From the NCBI RefSeq assembly GCF_002994745.2, contig NC_037091.1:12710501-12774500 (forward strand): a stretch of DNA of 64,000 bases, written 5' to 3'. Every line of letters begins with the position of its first letter. Position 1 is the first letter of the stretch. Below are positions 24,998 through 36,433 of the stretch, piece after piece. The notes under the pieces are model-generated. The model ran no database searches. It worked only from the letters and a program-made list of their open reading frames with translations, and was not told where the DNA came from. The position numbers were made by a program, and so were the translations under genes. Source of the stretch: Rosa chinensis (lineage: Eukaryota > Streptophyta > Magnoliopsida > Rosales > Rosaceae).

Positions 24998-25119
24998 GCT
25001 AAAACTGGCATCTTCATGTTGTTGGTAATTTAGTTGGTAAATCAACACCAAAAATAAGCAACTTCTTCTTACCTTGGGCAAAGTCCTAGTGTCCTTAGAC
25101 TTGGAGCTAGCTCTTGCAC

Positions 25120-25560
25120 TGATCTAGAAGGAGGGCATACTAGTTGTTTCTCCTGTGAATAAAAGAAAGATAAAGAGGTTGTTGGGGGCCAAGAACAAGG
25201 CCAAACAGGATGGGGTGAAACCTAGGAAGCTAAAATTGACAAAAAATCCAAGAATATATCTGAGGAAGAAGCGCACTTTTAAACCTAAAGAAAGCAAGGT
25301 GCAGCGGTTGAGCATCCTAGGGCTAATATGGTTATGGATGCAGTGTTTGTTAGCATTCTTGGGGTTGATCCCTCTACATAGAAGGGCCTTTAAGGATTAT
25401 GAATAGGGGTTATAACTTAAATTGTTTGGTTTTTATACTTAGTAGTCTCAGGAACTGATTGAGGAAACTAGTTGCTTGAAGCTTATTTTCATGGTGATGT
25501 TACTTATGTCACTTTAGGGTCTCCTAGACAGTGAGTCAATTATGGCATAGCCCGCAGATG
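25120..25560 (+). pseudogene. Possible LINE ORF remnant
   Basis: A Lys/Arg-rich open stretch (about 25155-25310) is followed by MDAVFVSILGVDPST and then a stop-ridden segment vaguely like the start of a plant LINE endonuclease. The likeness is weak; it could be unrelated noncoding DNA. Confidence 0.25.
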
Positions 25561-25819
25561 ATGAATCATTGGGTAATGTTACCTACTTTTTAGCATTAAT
25601 AGATTGACATCAAATTTCGATTAAAAAAAAATGAAGCAAAATAATAAAAAACTTTACTAAAAAGCACTAAATATATAACGATAAAATTGTATTTGAGTCA
25701 TCGAGTGACCAAATGGAGTAGTACTAAATGTGAGGACTAAACCTCACGTTTAGTACTAAAGTTTATCAATGTACATGTGGACTAAACTCTCATACTAAAT
25801 GTCAGGACTAAAGTACCAA

Positions 25820-26480
25820 TTTTTTTTTTTGAGAGAAATTGTCAACTTGATTGTAGTGCAGCGAAATTACACATAATGATCCGCCCATAAGGCTATCTAA
25901 TAGAGCCTACATAAGGAATTCAACATTTTTAATCTAATAGTGAAGCATATCCAGAAACTATACCTAACACTACCTACAAGAAAATAAAATAACGAGCTTT
26001 GTTGGTATCCCTGGCAACATTCCTCAAACCCAAATGCCTACAAACTTCACCCCCAAAGGAGAAGAAGTTTTGACCAAATAAAAATAATAAATAAAACTGA
26101 AAAATGTGATCCAAGCCCAGACTAGCATATCCAAATCCAAATACACCAAGCCCCAACCCATTAATCTAGAGGAGACCTTAAACCAATGGGCCCAATGGGA
26201 CTTAACAGCCTGTCACTACTTCTACAGCCACCGCCTCACCAAGCCTGAGCCCCAGCCACCAGCAGCTCCGGAGAAGCCAGTCGTCCATCCTAGCAGTCCT
26301 TGCGCTGTACTGTCACCAAAATTGAGTGTCACCGACAAAATAAACAGCCATGGCCAACTAGCTCACACCACTCATCCTCAATCCCAGCAGCCCAAGAGCC
26401 TATCACACCACCAAAGAGAATCCCTACAAAACGCCACCTAAAAGCCCGACCAACAAAGCTCTGACCACTCTGCACTGATA
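25820..26480 (-). mobile_element. Non-LTR retroposon with 14-bp target duplication
   Basis: A minus-strand insertion of 661 bases begins at a T run (25820-25830, its poly(A) tail). It is flanked by an exact 14-base direct repeat GACTAAAGTACCAA (25806-25819 and 26481-26494). The part distal to the tail is GC- and Pro-codon-rich, unlike its host sequence. No reverse transcriptase is present, so it is a 5'-truncated or internally deleted LINE or a non-autonomous retroposon. Confidence 0.8.
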
Positions 26481-26866
26481 GACTAAAGTACCAAATGGGC
26501 TAAGCTTTAGGGACTAGTTGTGAGTTTCCCAAACAATTTATGGGAGTAGCAACTATGCTTCATTTAAAGTTTGTTACAAACAAAAAAAAAATTATGGGGA
26601 CAAGAAATCTAGAAAATTTACTTTAAAAACTCTATGACAAAACAATAAAATACTGATACTAAATATATACTAAGTGTCTTGTCAAAACTTTGCTAGTTCA
26701 ATCATATGAAAATACAAACATCTAAGCTAATTAACTATTGGTGTTTAACAAAATGTGTGTAGAATTCCCAAATTCAAATCCTTCTTGCTTTTTAATAATT
26801 AACAAAATAACACTTATATTTGAAGTTTAGGTTTAGATTTATTATTCAATGCATGTTTTTCTTTTT

Positions 26867-26945
26867 TGAGGAGGAAACGTCATTTTATTGACTAGAATGT
26901 TACAAGACCGACCACGATCTATCTACTGAAAAATCCACCATTAAG
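26867..26945 (-). mobile_element. Short LINE 3'-end fragment
   Basis: A T-rich start followed by GAGGAGGAAACGTCATTTTA resembles, on the minus strand, the 3' end of the other retroposons here. The left boundary is vague and no target duplication was found. Confidence 0.3.
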
Positions 26946-27243
26946 TAATGTCATTCTCATTGGCTAATGATTACTTTGGACAGAGTTAAGCACTGAAAGA
27001 CTATGAGTAACAATTCAAAACAGCCAAACTAATATTTAGTTTCATACATATAATTAACTTTGTGTAATTAAATTTTTTTTTTTCACACTCTCAATCTCAT
27101 AGGAGCAGAGTCTGCCACACTCTGAGAACCCATCCCCTATCCCCTTATTTTTTATGTGGCAGTTGAGGTAACTCAATCAGAACATTTCATTAAATGATGT
27201 GACTATGTCACATTAGCTACCATGTAAGGAGGAATGCAAGTAA

Positions 27244-27433
27244 CCACTGCAAGTGGCCTAGTGGTTTTTGCCTAGTTGGGTGTGCTCCCCAACCTAGGTT
27301 CGAACCCCGAAGCTGTCAAAGTGGTCAGACACTGTGCTGCAATGCACAGTTGGAGCATTTCATATGCGCCAAAAGGTTTATCTTGGGCCTAAGAAGCCTT
27401 TGGGTTCCCCTTGACAAAGTAAAAAAAAAGGCA
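27244..27433 (+). mobile_element. tRNA-derived SINE with intact target duplication
   Basis: A 190-base plus-strand element. Box A TGGCCTAGTGG lies about 13 bases from the start and box B GGTTCGAACCCC about 55 bases in, matching RNA polymerase III promoter consensus. It ends in an A run. An exact 12-base direct repeat GAATGCAAGTAA flanks it (27232-27243 and 27434-27445). Confidence 0.92.
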
Positions 27434-27616
27434 GAATGCAAGTAATATCCAAAAAATGGTTCATATAGTATTACTCTTAGTAAAAAGCAATACATGATTA
27501 TGTATAAATGAGGAGGACATGAATTATATTTCTATAAATGTATGGTATTGTAAACATGAAAATCCTGCGACGTATAAAAGAAAGACACGTATACAAAATA
27601 ATATATATTTTATAAA

Positions 27617-27990
27617 GGATTAAATTCGGCTTACTACCTTGTACTTTCAAGGGTTCATCAGTTCAGTCCATGCACTTGTAATTTAATCAGAAAAGTCCTT
27701 ACCCTCTCCAATTTGATCAAATCGATCCAATCCGTCACTATTCCTTCAATTTTTGCTGTTAAAATGCTGACGTGAGACCTTCACACAAGAAAAATTCTCA
27801 AACTACCCATCGCTAGGCAGCCCGCCGATGTGTCAATGTTGTGAATGCAGATGGGTAGTTTGGATTTTCCAAGTGGTGACGGATTGGATCGATTTGTTGA
27901 AATTGGAGAGCGCAATGACTTTTCTGATTAAATTAGAAGTGCAGGGACTGAACTGTTTGAAAGTATAGGGTAGTAAGCAAAATTTAGTCC
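27617..27990. mobile_element. MULE-type MITE with 9-bp target duplication
   Basis: The ends are long inverted repeats: the left GGATTAAATTCGGCTTACTA matches the reverse complement of the right end, GGACTAAATTTTGCTTACTA, and similarity continues for over 100 bases (for example AAATCGATCCAATCCGTCAC). The target duplication TTTTATAAA (27608-27616 and 27991-27999) is exact and 9 bases long, the Mutator superfamily length. There is no ORF. Confidence 0.9.
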
Positions 27991-28003
27991 TTTTATAAAG
28001 TAT

Positions 28004-28134
28004 GGTACTTTATCTAATGCTCGGTATCAATCAAATTTAATCTGCTTGATATTTATATTTAATGCTTGATTTTAATTTAGATCAACCCATTTAATTTGAT
28101 TGATCCGTCAAGCTAAGCATCAAGAGTAAATACC
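28004..28134. mobile_element. Small foldback element
   Basis: The left part contains ATCAATCAAATTTAAT and the right part its near-exact reverse complement ATTTAATTTGATTGAT. Outer ends GGTACTTTA and TAAATACC also pair roughly. It looks like a Stowaway-size MITE, but no target duplication is certain. Confidence 0.45.
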
Positions 28135-28139
28135 ATTAG

Positions 28140-30881
28140 CAATAAATTGACATATTCACGCCACCTACTTAACTAATGGGACATGTGTTACTCTTACTCT
28201 ACGAGCGTACTTAAACCTGGTGACTCATGAGTTACGTGTACCATTTGTAGCACTGAAGTGCCGGTTAAACTTGGTTAATCACAAATTCAATAATTGATCA
28301 ATTCAATTTATTTTCAGTAAATTTATTGTGTATACAATTACATACTAGTTTTCTTCTAAAAAATCTCTGTTTCACTAAGTCGATTTGATTTGGTTATGAA
28401 CAAGAGCAGTGCTACAGACACAAAAAAATTATACCAAAAAACAATACCAAATGACATGGCGTCTGAGTTGGCGTCTTACGTGCCATGACATTCAATTTAA
28501 TAATTTCCAGCAAATTTCAATTATTTTATCTAAAAAACTAATTAGTCAACAAAAAAGAAGAACGTGGTTCACCAAACAACCAAATCTGCTACCGCCCTTC
28601 TTCAAACAAATCAAGCAACCACATCTGCAGGATCAAAAGAGCAAAGAAATCTAGAGAATAGCGCAAAGAAATTACATAAAATCTGGGAGACTGTATATAT
28701 AATAGTACAACTATTTCTTTCTCTCTCTGACAATAATAAGAATTCATATTAAATTCATTTGAAACTCATTTGAAACCCAGTAGAGATGGATCAGGTCATC
28801 AATTGAAAATCACCATTTCTCATTTATTCCATCACTACATATCTCTATTTCCAGCAGAATGAAACCCACCACCACTAACAGTATATAATAGATCATTATT
28901 CAATTACCAATGAACTAATGAATTAAGCCATACACAACTTAATTTGTATTCTATTTACTCTGTTTTGGTTGATGGCCTTTTCCTACAGTTGAGTGTTAAA
29001 GTGGGGTTGGTTTAGGGTTCTTCATTCCTTTTGTTGTTGTTTATCATATACATTTTTTTCTTCTAATTAAACAATAATAACTTTTAATTATTAATCTTTC
29101 CATTTTAAAGAATAAAAATAAACATAAGAATACATGCTAAAAATAGTTTGATGATATGGCACCTGCCACATCATTTGGTATAATTATTTGGAATCTCAAG
29201 CATTTTTGTATGAACAAATAGTGATTTCATAAATAAAACTATAATTCTAAAAAAAAAAACAAACTATAAAAGTGTGGGATTGGGATGGGAGAAGTTGCTG
29301 GAGACAACACGTTGAAGGAGAAGTGATGGGAAGATGGGTCGTCCGGACTCTGGAGTTTTTTTGTTTTGGTCCGAAGAACTCTCGAGGTTGGAGAAGAGAA
29401 AGTTCGTAGAAAAACAATTCAAAGTCACAAAACTGAGAATTCAATATGAAAATATATTATAGACGCTTGCTTTTTGCCACCGCCGTTTAGAGGCAACGGT
29501 CACTGAAGCGCGTATGGCGTATTAGACTTGGGCCCCACACACTGCACAAAAACAAACTGAGAATTTGAATGTCTTTTCCATCCAAACTCACCACCATCTG
29601 CAATAATAATATCACACCCAAAACGGGTCTGCTATTTACCCTTTTTGCAAAGCAAGTTTCAGCATGCGACTCATTTTCTATGATAGATTATAACCCTGTA
29701 GTTGTACCTGCTCACTGATCGATTGGCATCACCATCTTGTGGGTTGAAATGGATTGTTTATCAGGATTTCTATACTGAATGTTCCTTGTTCTAGTTAAAT
29801 ATTGTTGCTTGGTGCTTGGAAGGTGTGGAAATGAGCTTGAGAATAATGACCTAACTTGCAATGCACGCTACATATATGTTTGACAAAATGCAAGGAAATA
29901 AAAAGGAGACAAAAGTTTTACCAACAGTTTATCGATATGCGGTGCTTGTTGAGTAATCGAATGTATTCGTATTATATTTTTGTTTATTTTGGTGATTCAA
30001 AGGGGTTTGTAAGTTGTTGAAAGGAGGGATCTTGAAATCACAGAAAAGGACACTGACAAAGGGTTCATGGGATCAGCGGCTAGGAGCGCTGTTGCTATTT
30101 AATATGATATTGCTGCCAGCTTCCAGTAACCCTTTTTTATTAAACCATCCTTGTGATATTATTTCTACCTAATTTGACAGCCTACTTACTCATTATATGG
30201 GAGCGGCAAAAGACTTGGACACTTCATTTCTAGCTGGGCACTGTCAATAAGTTTAACACTGCACTTCAAATCTGCGGTTAAAGGTCAGTTTCTTTTGCTT
30301 CTACAAGTTAACTCTCTGTTTCTTTCATTATCATAGACTAATTCATGAAGGGTTTGATTCAAGTCGGTACTTGATTTTCTTCCCGTTGTTACTGGCTTCT
30401 TTTGAGTCCATTCTTGGATATATGTTATCTCCTGATAAGGGCATTGTGTGAAAAGAACGTTCCTTCTGTGCCTTAACATACTGAAATCATAAACTCAGGT
30501 ATTAATGTATCATGATCAACCGGTGGAAGTTTCTTGCACTATGCTCGTTGGTTTGAATTATTTTGAGTTAAGCTTTGGGGTTCATATTGTTATTGTGGAG
30601 ATGTGGAATCGGAGTTGTTGTTTTAAGTTTAGGCTTGAGCTTCTTCTAATTGTTCTTATGCAATCACTTTTTCTTTTTGTCTTATTATTTTAAATTTTCT
30701 AGTGGAAACATTTCTTTTTGTCAATCTAACACAACATCTGCATTTTTCTTATCACATTGATGGATTTTAATCATTTTATAGTTTCCTTTTCAAATACACA
30801 AGCTCCTATGTGCTGAACCTCCATGAAACAATGTGTAAGTTGGCTGAAATGAAGCTAAATCTTAGTCTTTTAAATTGCAGA
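28140..30881. other. Gene-free stretch and SERINC upstream region
   Basis: No coding gene was found. The motif ATACCAAATGAYRTGGC near 28440 reappears inverted near 29170, so 28400-29215 may be one decayed DNA transposon, though other parts of the arms do not align well. From about 29450 the sequence should hold the SERINC promoter and leader exon(s): the coding start at 30882 sits one base after a good acceptor (TTTAAATTGCAG), so a 5' UTR intron is likely, but its donor could not be placed. Confidence 0.45.
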
Positions 30882-33800
30882 ATGAGTATATCAGCTGAAG
30901 TAGTTGAACCTACGGGTGAGGTTATTCTTTGGGAAGTAGTGCCTGTATCATTGGAGCAAAGGAGATCTGATCACTTGACAGAAAGGAAAAAGGCTTTACG
31001 AGCCCGTTATGTATATGGCATAATCTTCTTAATAACAAATCTTTGTGCTTGGTTTGTTCGTGATTATGGGCAAAGGGTGTTACCTGAGCTCCACTGTACG
31101 TAACTGTTCTCCCCTTCCCAAAAGATCTGGATTTCCTTCTTGCTTAATTTTTGGTCAAATGTTATGCAGAACTCAAGGTCATAATTTCAATACTGTGAGT
31201 GACTTCTATAAAGCCGATACTGTGTCAGTTAGTTTCAATTTCAAAACCTTGCTAATGTCTCTGTGTTTATGTTAAATCCCACAAACATGTTGTGCATATA
31301 AACAACATTTAGAAACTGGAATTTTTAATCCTCTCGTAAATTACTGGAAGTGATCATTCACACTGATTGGGACGGGAAAGGTATACATAATGATTCTGTG
31401 TTTTTCATCTTAAAATTTCTTTTGCAGATTTGAAATCTTGTGGACATGGTGGAAGTGATTGTTTTCATACACAAGGAGTTCTCCGTGTGAGTTTAGGATG
31501 CTTTGTATCTTTCTTCTAGAGTTCTAGTTGGATCATCAAAACCCTTACGAGAACGGCTGCTGACTTGATATTCAGGAACAGCTCAATACTACGTGCTCAA
31601 TGCTTATATTGGCTACAGATTAAAAGAACTAGTATCCTTAACATTGAATTTAGATATTTTTCCTTCTAATGTTCCTGACAACATGTAAAACAAGAAAACT
31701 ATATAAAGCTCGCAATGCATGGCATTCTGGGTGGTGGGGATCAAAGCTGTTTGCATGGCTTGTATCAATGATGATTCCGCTCTTCTGCCCTTCCAATTAC
31801 ATTCATTTATATGGTAGGTTCATCTGAGAGTCAATTACGAAACTTCTTTTGATACCATACTATTTTATCTTTTGTTATCTCTGATCCTTTATGCATCACT
31901 TATGAATGAAACTTGAAAAAGGATTTCTAAATTGCTTTTCTGTTTCTGTGTGTATCCTTCTTTGCTTGTTATTACTTGAAAAAGGATTTCTAAATTGATA
32001 AGCTTATTCCTATTTGCAGGTGAACTTGCTCGTGTTGGTGCAGGGTAATTTTTCAAAATCTTTGTCTAATGTTTCAAACACATTGAATACGTATTATTAC
32101 ATGTCTACACCTGCATGAACTTGGCCATGTTTAGTACTTTCTTGTAATATGGAGGATGGTCGAGCAGTGTGTCTATTTCAAATTTTCTGTATTGTTTGTT
32201 CTTCTTTGTGCTACTTACATATCTGTTGCCTTTTACTCTAGGAAAGAATTCAAAAGGAGAAAACTATATCTGTGATTTCAAACAGGACTAAAGAAAAACA
32301 AACCAGGGTGATAAAACCATATTGAACAGCTTAATTAACAGTATATGGATGGTGGTTTTGGAGTTTTTAAATTACTCAGACACTGAGAAAAAGATGGACA
32401 AGGAAAACAAAAGGAACAAAGCTTGTGGACTGTTGCATTTAATTTGACATTTTGAATACAGCTATTCCTACTTTCCAACTTCCATTAATTTAGATTCTAA
32501 ACATTATTTCATCACCTAATTGAGATCAATGGGCAGTCATGTACAGGAGAATAGATCATGAACGTACTAGCAATTTATTTGCGTTTAGTATTCAGCTCCC
32601 TTTCATTATGATCACATATGATCCTTGCTTTTCATGACAGGATTTTTCTCGTTCTCCAGCTTATAAGTGTGATCCAGTTTATTAGATGGTGGAATAAGTA
32701 CTGGATGCCCGATGAGCAAAAGAAGCAGAGGTCTGGCTTCTTATTAATTAACCGGAAAGTTGTCATATTTAATATTTCTTAGTGCTATCGTATTATCAAC
32801 GTACTAGTCATCTGAAAAGAAAAAGTAGGGCTACCATACCTACTACAACATAGAAAGAAAAGACATACTGTTGATTACAATAACAACATATAAACGATTT
32901 CGAATGGCCTCAGATGAATTAGCTTGCTGTGAAACCTGATGCGCTCCAGCACTAAAACAATTAAAGGACCCAGTTCAAAATGGGAGTTACAATTACTTGT
33001 TAAACTTATACATATAATGTTCTTAATAGTTTCATTTAAAAGTTCAAAAGCCTTGGTAAGCAAGTTCTGTGATTTTACTTTGTACTTTTGAAATAAGATG
33101 AGTTTTCTTGAGACACGATATTTTTCTTATTTCTTCCCTTGGTAATATCTTTAATATATCATCTCTTATATTCTCTACAGCTGCTCCCTTGGCTTGTTCA
33201 TGTCTACATTGTTTTACATCGCGTCGATGTGTGGAATTGCAGTTATGTATTCATCATATGCGATGAAATCATCATGTGCTCTCAACATCTTTTTCATCAT
33301 ATGGACTGCAGTTCTACTTATCGTAATGATGTCTGTGTCCCTACATTCCAAGGTTTATTACTAGTTAGTAGTTACACACCCACGTTGTAGTATGTCTCTT
33401 TAAAATTCTATCTGATGCATTATTAGTTACATATCAACATGGATGCTATTGTTTTGTTCTCCTTCCTAGTGCTTATAAAGTCATATGCATGCTTAATGCA
33501 GGTAAACAGAGGTCTTTTATCTTCTGGAATCATGGCTTCATACATTGTTTTCCTATGTTGGTCTGCTATCAGAAGGTTAAGACTTTAGACCCAATGTCAA
33601 CTACAATATAACTGCCAATTAAGATTCCGCTATACTTTCTCTGAGATATCTGTACGTGACTGTTCTTAACTCTAGTATGTATATTGTGCATCAAATTTGC
33701 TGTCAGAGATATTTATATATTTGCCAAATTTCGTCCTTTTATGCCTAAAATCCAGATAATTTCTTGGTTCATTTAGAATATAAAGGTCTCTGAAAATGTT

Positions 33801-35753
33801 TATTTCAAAATGGTTTAGTAACTGAAATTTCGGTTGCACTTGTTGTAGATAGGATTAAAACAGACGAAAAAGAACATTAGGGAAATCAGATATGTTTATT
33901 AGAGTGTGAGTGTGTGTGTGATAGTTTCTACATGGTGAAATGACTTAAAGCTACATTTGTTTCTGTATAGCCTTTCATCTGCTATTAAACTACTATGCAT
34001 TTTGCATTGCAACTCGAAATTCTGTAATGTTGTTTTTCTGGTTTCAATATATGACTTTCAGTGAACCTGCCAATGAGGAATGCAACCCACAAAGACAAGG
34101 GAATGCAAATGGTGATTGGACTACCATACTAGTAAGAATGCTTTTCTATAGTTCTGTTCTTTTTTATAATATGAACCACAGTAATTAGAGTTGACTAATT
34201 TTCTTTGGATTGAAAAGTCAGAAGTCTTAATCGAATAAAAAACAGATGCTTACTAATTTCATAATTCAAAATACATATTCACAATAAAGAAGTTGAGTAA
34301 AACTTGGTAGTTCTTGCATGATACATACTCTGTATAAGATTTAGAACTGTTTGGTTTTCTGATCAATATCTACATGAATAGGTTAACTTAATATCCAGTT
34401 ATCAAGAGAAGTAGTTTTGTCAAGGTTGAGTTGTACTGGTACTTATGAATGACATGAACCAAGTTTGTTCAGTATGGTCTGTTAACACTCTTACTTGCAG
34501 GGCTTCCTGATCGCAATATGTGCTATTGTCATGGCAACTTTTTCCACTGGTATTGATTCACAATCATTTCAGGCGAGTGATTTTATGTTCTAAGAACAGT
34601 GCATAACTTCATCTGGTTGCTATCAAATGGCATAAAAGCAATTCAATCAAGGCTTAAATTCCATTGACATACTGAAAAACAAAATTTGCCTGTCACCAAG
34701 TTTAATACATAGTTCAGTATGGCATGGTTAAGGTGATTTTTCAATACTGTTAGACCCCAAAATAAGATATGAAACAAGAGAGTGAGTCTAAAATGTTCAA
34801 GGATTTTTATCACCTAATGATAAAAAGCGACCCGAGTTTTGATTCCTGTTAAATAACAAATACTAAAAAGTTCTTCCTATGGTATGCAGTTTCGGCATAA
34901 TGAAGTTCAACATGAAGATGACATCCCTTACAAATATGGATTCTTCCACCTAGTATTTTCCTTGGGGGCCATGTATTTTGCAATGCTATTCATCAGTTGG
35001 AACCTCAATAACTCAGCTAAGAAGTAAGGAGCCAATTACCATGTTATATGCATTAAGATCTCCTTGTCTGATACCTTTCACGTCATTCGGATCATTTTAC
35101 ACAACATTCCAAAATAATCAGGTGGAGCATTGATGTTGGCTGGGCTAGTACATGGGTGAAGATTGTCAATGAGTGGTTTGCAGCCTCAATATATAGTAAG
35201 TAAATCTATACATATGAATTACTTTTTGGATCAGCACCTGATCCATTGCTTTAATTGTTGAATTTCATATTTTTGAGGCAGATGTCTATGCATGGTCTGC
35301 CATCATGAACCTTCTTATAGCCTCTTTATCAGGATGCATTAGATTATGCATGAAGCAGAGAAAGAAATAAATTCCATCATGCATCATATAGATTCTGCCA
35401 TTTGGCATTTCTGTTGAAAGAAAAAGAATGCCCAACCAGAACTACTCAAAATCTGGCTGGTCTACCGGGCTGAAATCGTAAAGAAAATTTTCAGATAACT
35501 TGAAAGGCGGTGAAATGTATTGGTTATATCATGAATAGAAACTTTTTCTTGAAGAAGTTATCATTTCAGCCAAACCGGTGAACAAAAAAAGTAAACTTTA
35601 GAAAGGAAATTTTACTTATAACAACTTTTCTTATGGATTTTTCTTCCAAATTTTCGTGCAGTATGGACATTGTTTTCCCCAGTTCTGAGGCAGTCCAAAG
35701 TTATGGATCATGAAGAACCTGTTCAGGAGATTGACAGCTCAGATGTGCCATGA
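30882..35753 (+). CDS. Serine incorporator (SERINC/TMS) membrane protein
   Basis: Multi-pass protein of the SERINC/TDE1 family, linked to serine incorporation into membrane lipids; the biochemical role in plants is unsettled. Twelve exons: 30882-31095, 31428-31504, 31654-31813, 32020-32044, 32641-32730, 33181-33352, 33502-33575, 34062-34131, 34501-34572, 34890-35023, 35122-35195, 35662-35753; 1254 nt, 417 residues, against about 400 usual. Family blocks visible: ARYVYGIIFLITNLCAWFVR, GVLRVSLGCF, GFFHLVFSLGAMYFAML, DVGWASTWVKIVNEWFA and YIWTLFSPVL. Closest recalled relative is the Arabidopsis MEE55 (At4g13345) type. Exon 4 is a 25-nt microexon. The intron after exon 9 has a GC donor (CAG|GCGAGT). 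An alternative last exon is open at 35282-35370. An upstream ATG at 30810 is in frame if the leader is unspliced. Confidence 0.92.
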
Positions 35754-36329
35754 GTGATAATAGACAATACTGCATATCTCCATTGTCCATTGCTATCATT
35801 ATTCTTTTTGTATCTATATTCTTTGAGCCCTGCATTAAAGAAAGATATACAATTGTTTGGACATCAAGAACAAGATGCATACAATTGTTGTGTATTCTCT
35901 AATGTATACGGTCTAGTTGATTCACATGTTAGTCATGGAAACCTGCATTTTTTTAAATAAATGAAATATAGGATTGGAAATATTGACTATCAGGTCAAGT
36001 GGCTATAAAGGATAGGAGCTACTTACAGTTCATTTTTCTTTCATTAACTATCAGAGTTGGTTTGGTTGTAACCAATGCACCGGTGGTAAAGCTACCACTT
36101 CCTTTTATTTTTCTATTTCTTTGAAAAAACAGCACTAATTTAAGAGTACCAAAATATGAAAGTTGATCAAAAATTTCAATAACAATTTTGTAGTCAAAGT
36201 AGTCAGTCAAACCCATACACATCACCTCCAACCATTCAGCAAGAGTGAGCTCATTAGCTGACTAAAATTTCCCAAAACAGAATGATGCACACTCTATCAC
36301 TTTATAACAACTCCTTCTCTTATAGTCTC
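35754..36329. other. SERINC 3' region and upstream region of first dirigent gene
   Basis: AT-rich, without an element that could be recognised. The right half is the presumed dirigent promoter. Confidence 0.5.
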
Positions 36330-36337
36330 TATATAAA
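36330..36337 (+). promoter_or_regulatory. TATA box of first dirigent gene
   Basis: TATATAAA lies 97 bases before the ATG, leaving a leader of about 70 bases if transcription starts some 30 bases downstream. Confidence 0.65.
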
Positions 36338-36433
36338 ACCAGGATCTCTTATCCAATTGAAAACACACCACAACACTTCCATTCTTCAAATCCTCAAAAC
36401 CCATTCAGATCGAGATACAAACTTCAAGTCAAG

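Larger units (their letters stand above)
23190..25015 (-). mobile_element. LINE-like retroposon, interrupted by later insertions
   Basis: A T tract of about 20 bases (23191-23210) marks the 3' poly(A) end of a minus-strand retroposon. The body is GC-richer than its surroundings up to about 24130. A 12-base direct repeat ATGTTGTTGGTA flanks it (23178-23189 and 25016-25027), as expected for a LINE target duplication. After removing the SINE (24219-24356) and hAT element (24371-24997) the retroposon is about 1.03 kb, short for a full LINE, and has no intact reverse transcriptase ORF. Class is inferred from the tail and target duplication only. Confidence 0.6.

Noticed and set aside
27244..27310. 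tRNA gene
   Set aside because: Box A and box B fit, but the cloverleaf does not close and the unit has an A tail and target duplication, so it is a SINE.
30285..30479. Minus-strand 64-codon ORF upstream of SERINC
   Set aside because: No motif and it lies in the presumed 5' leader intron of SERINC.
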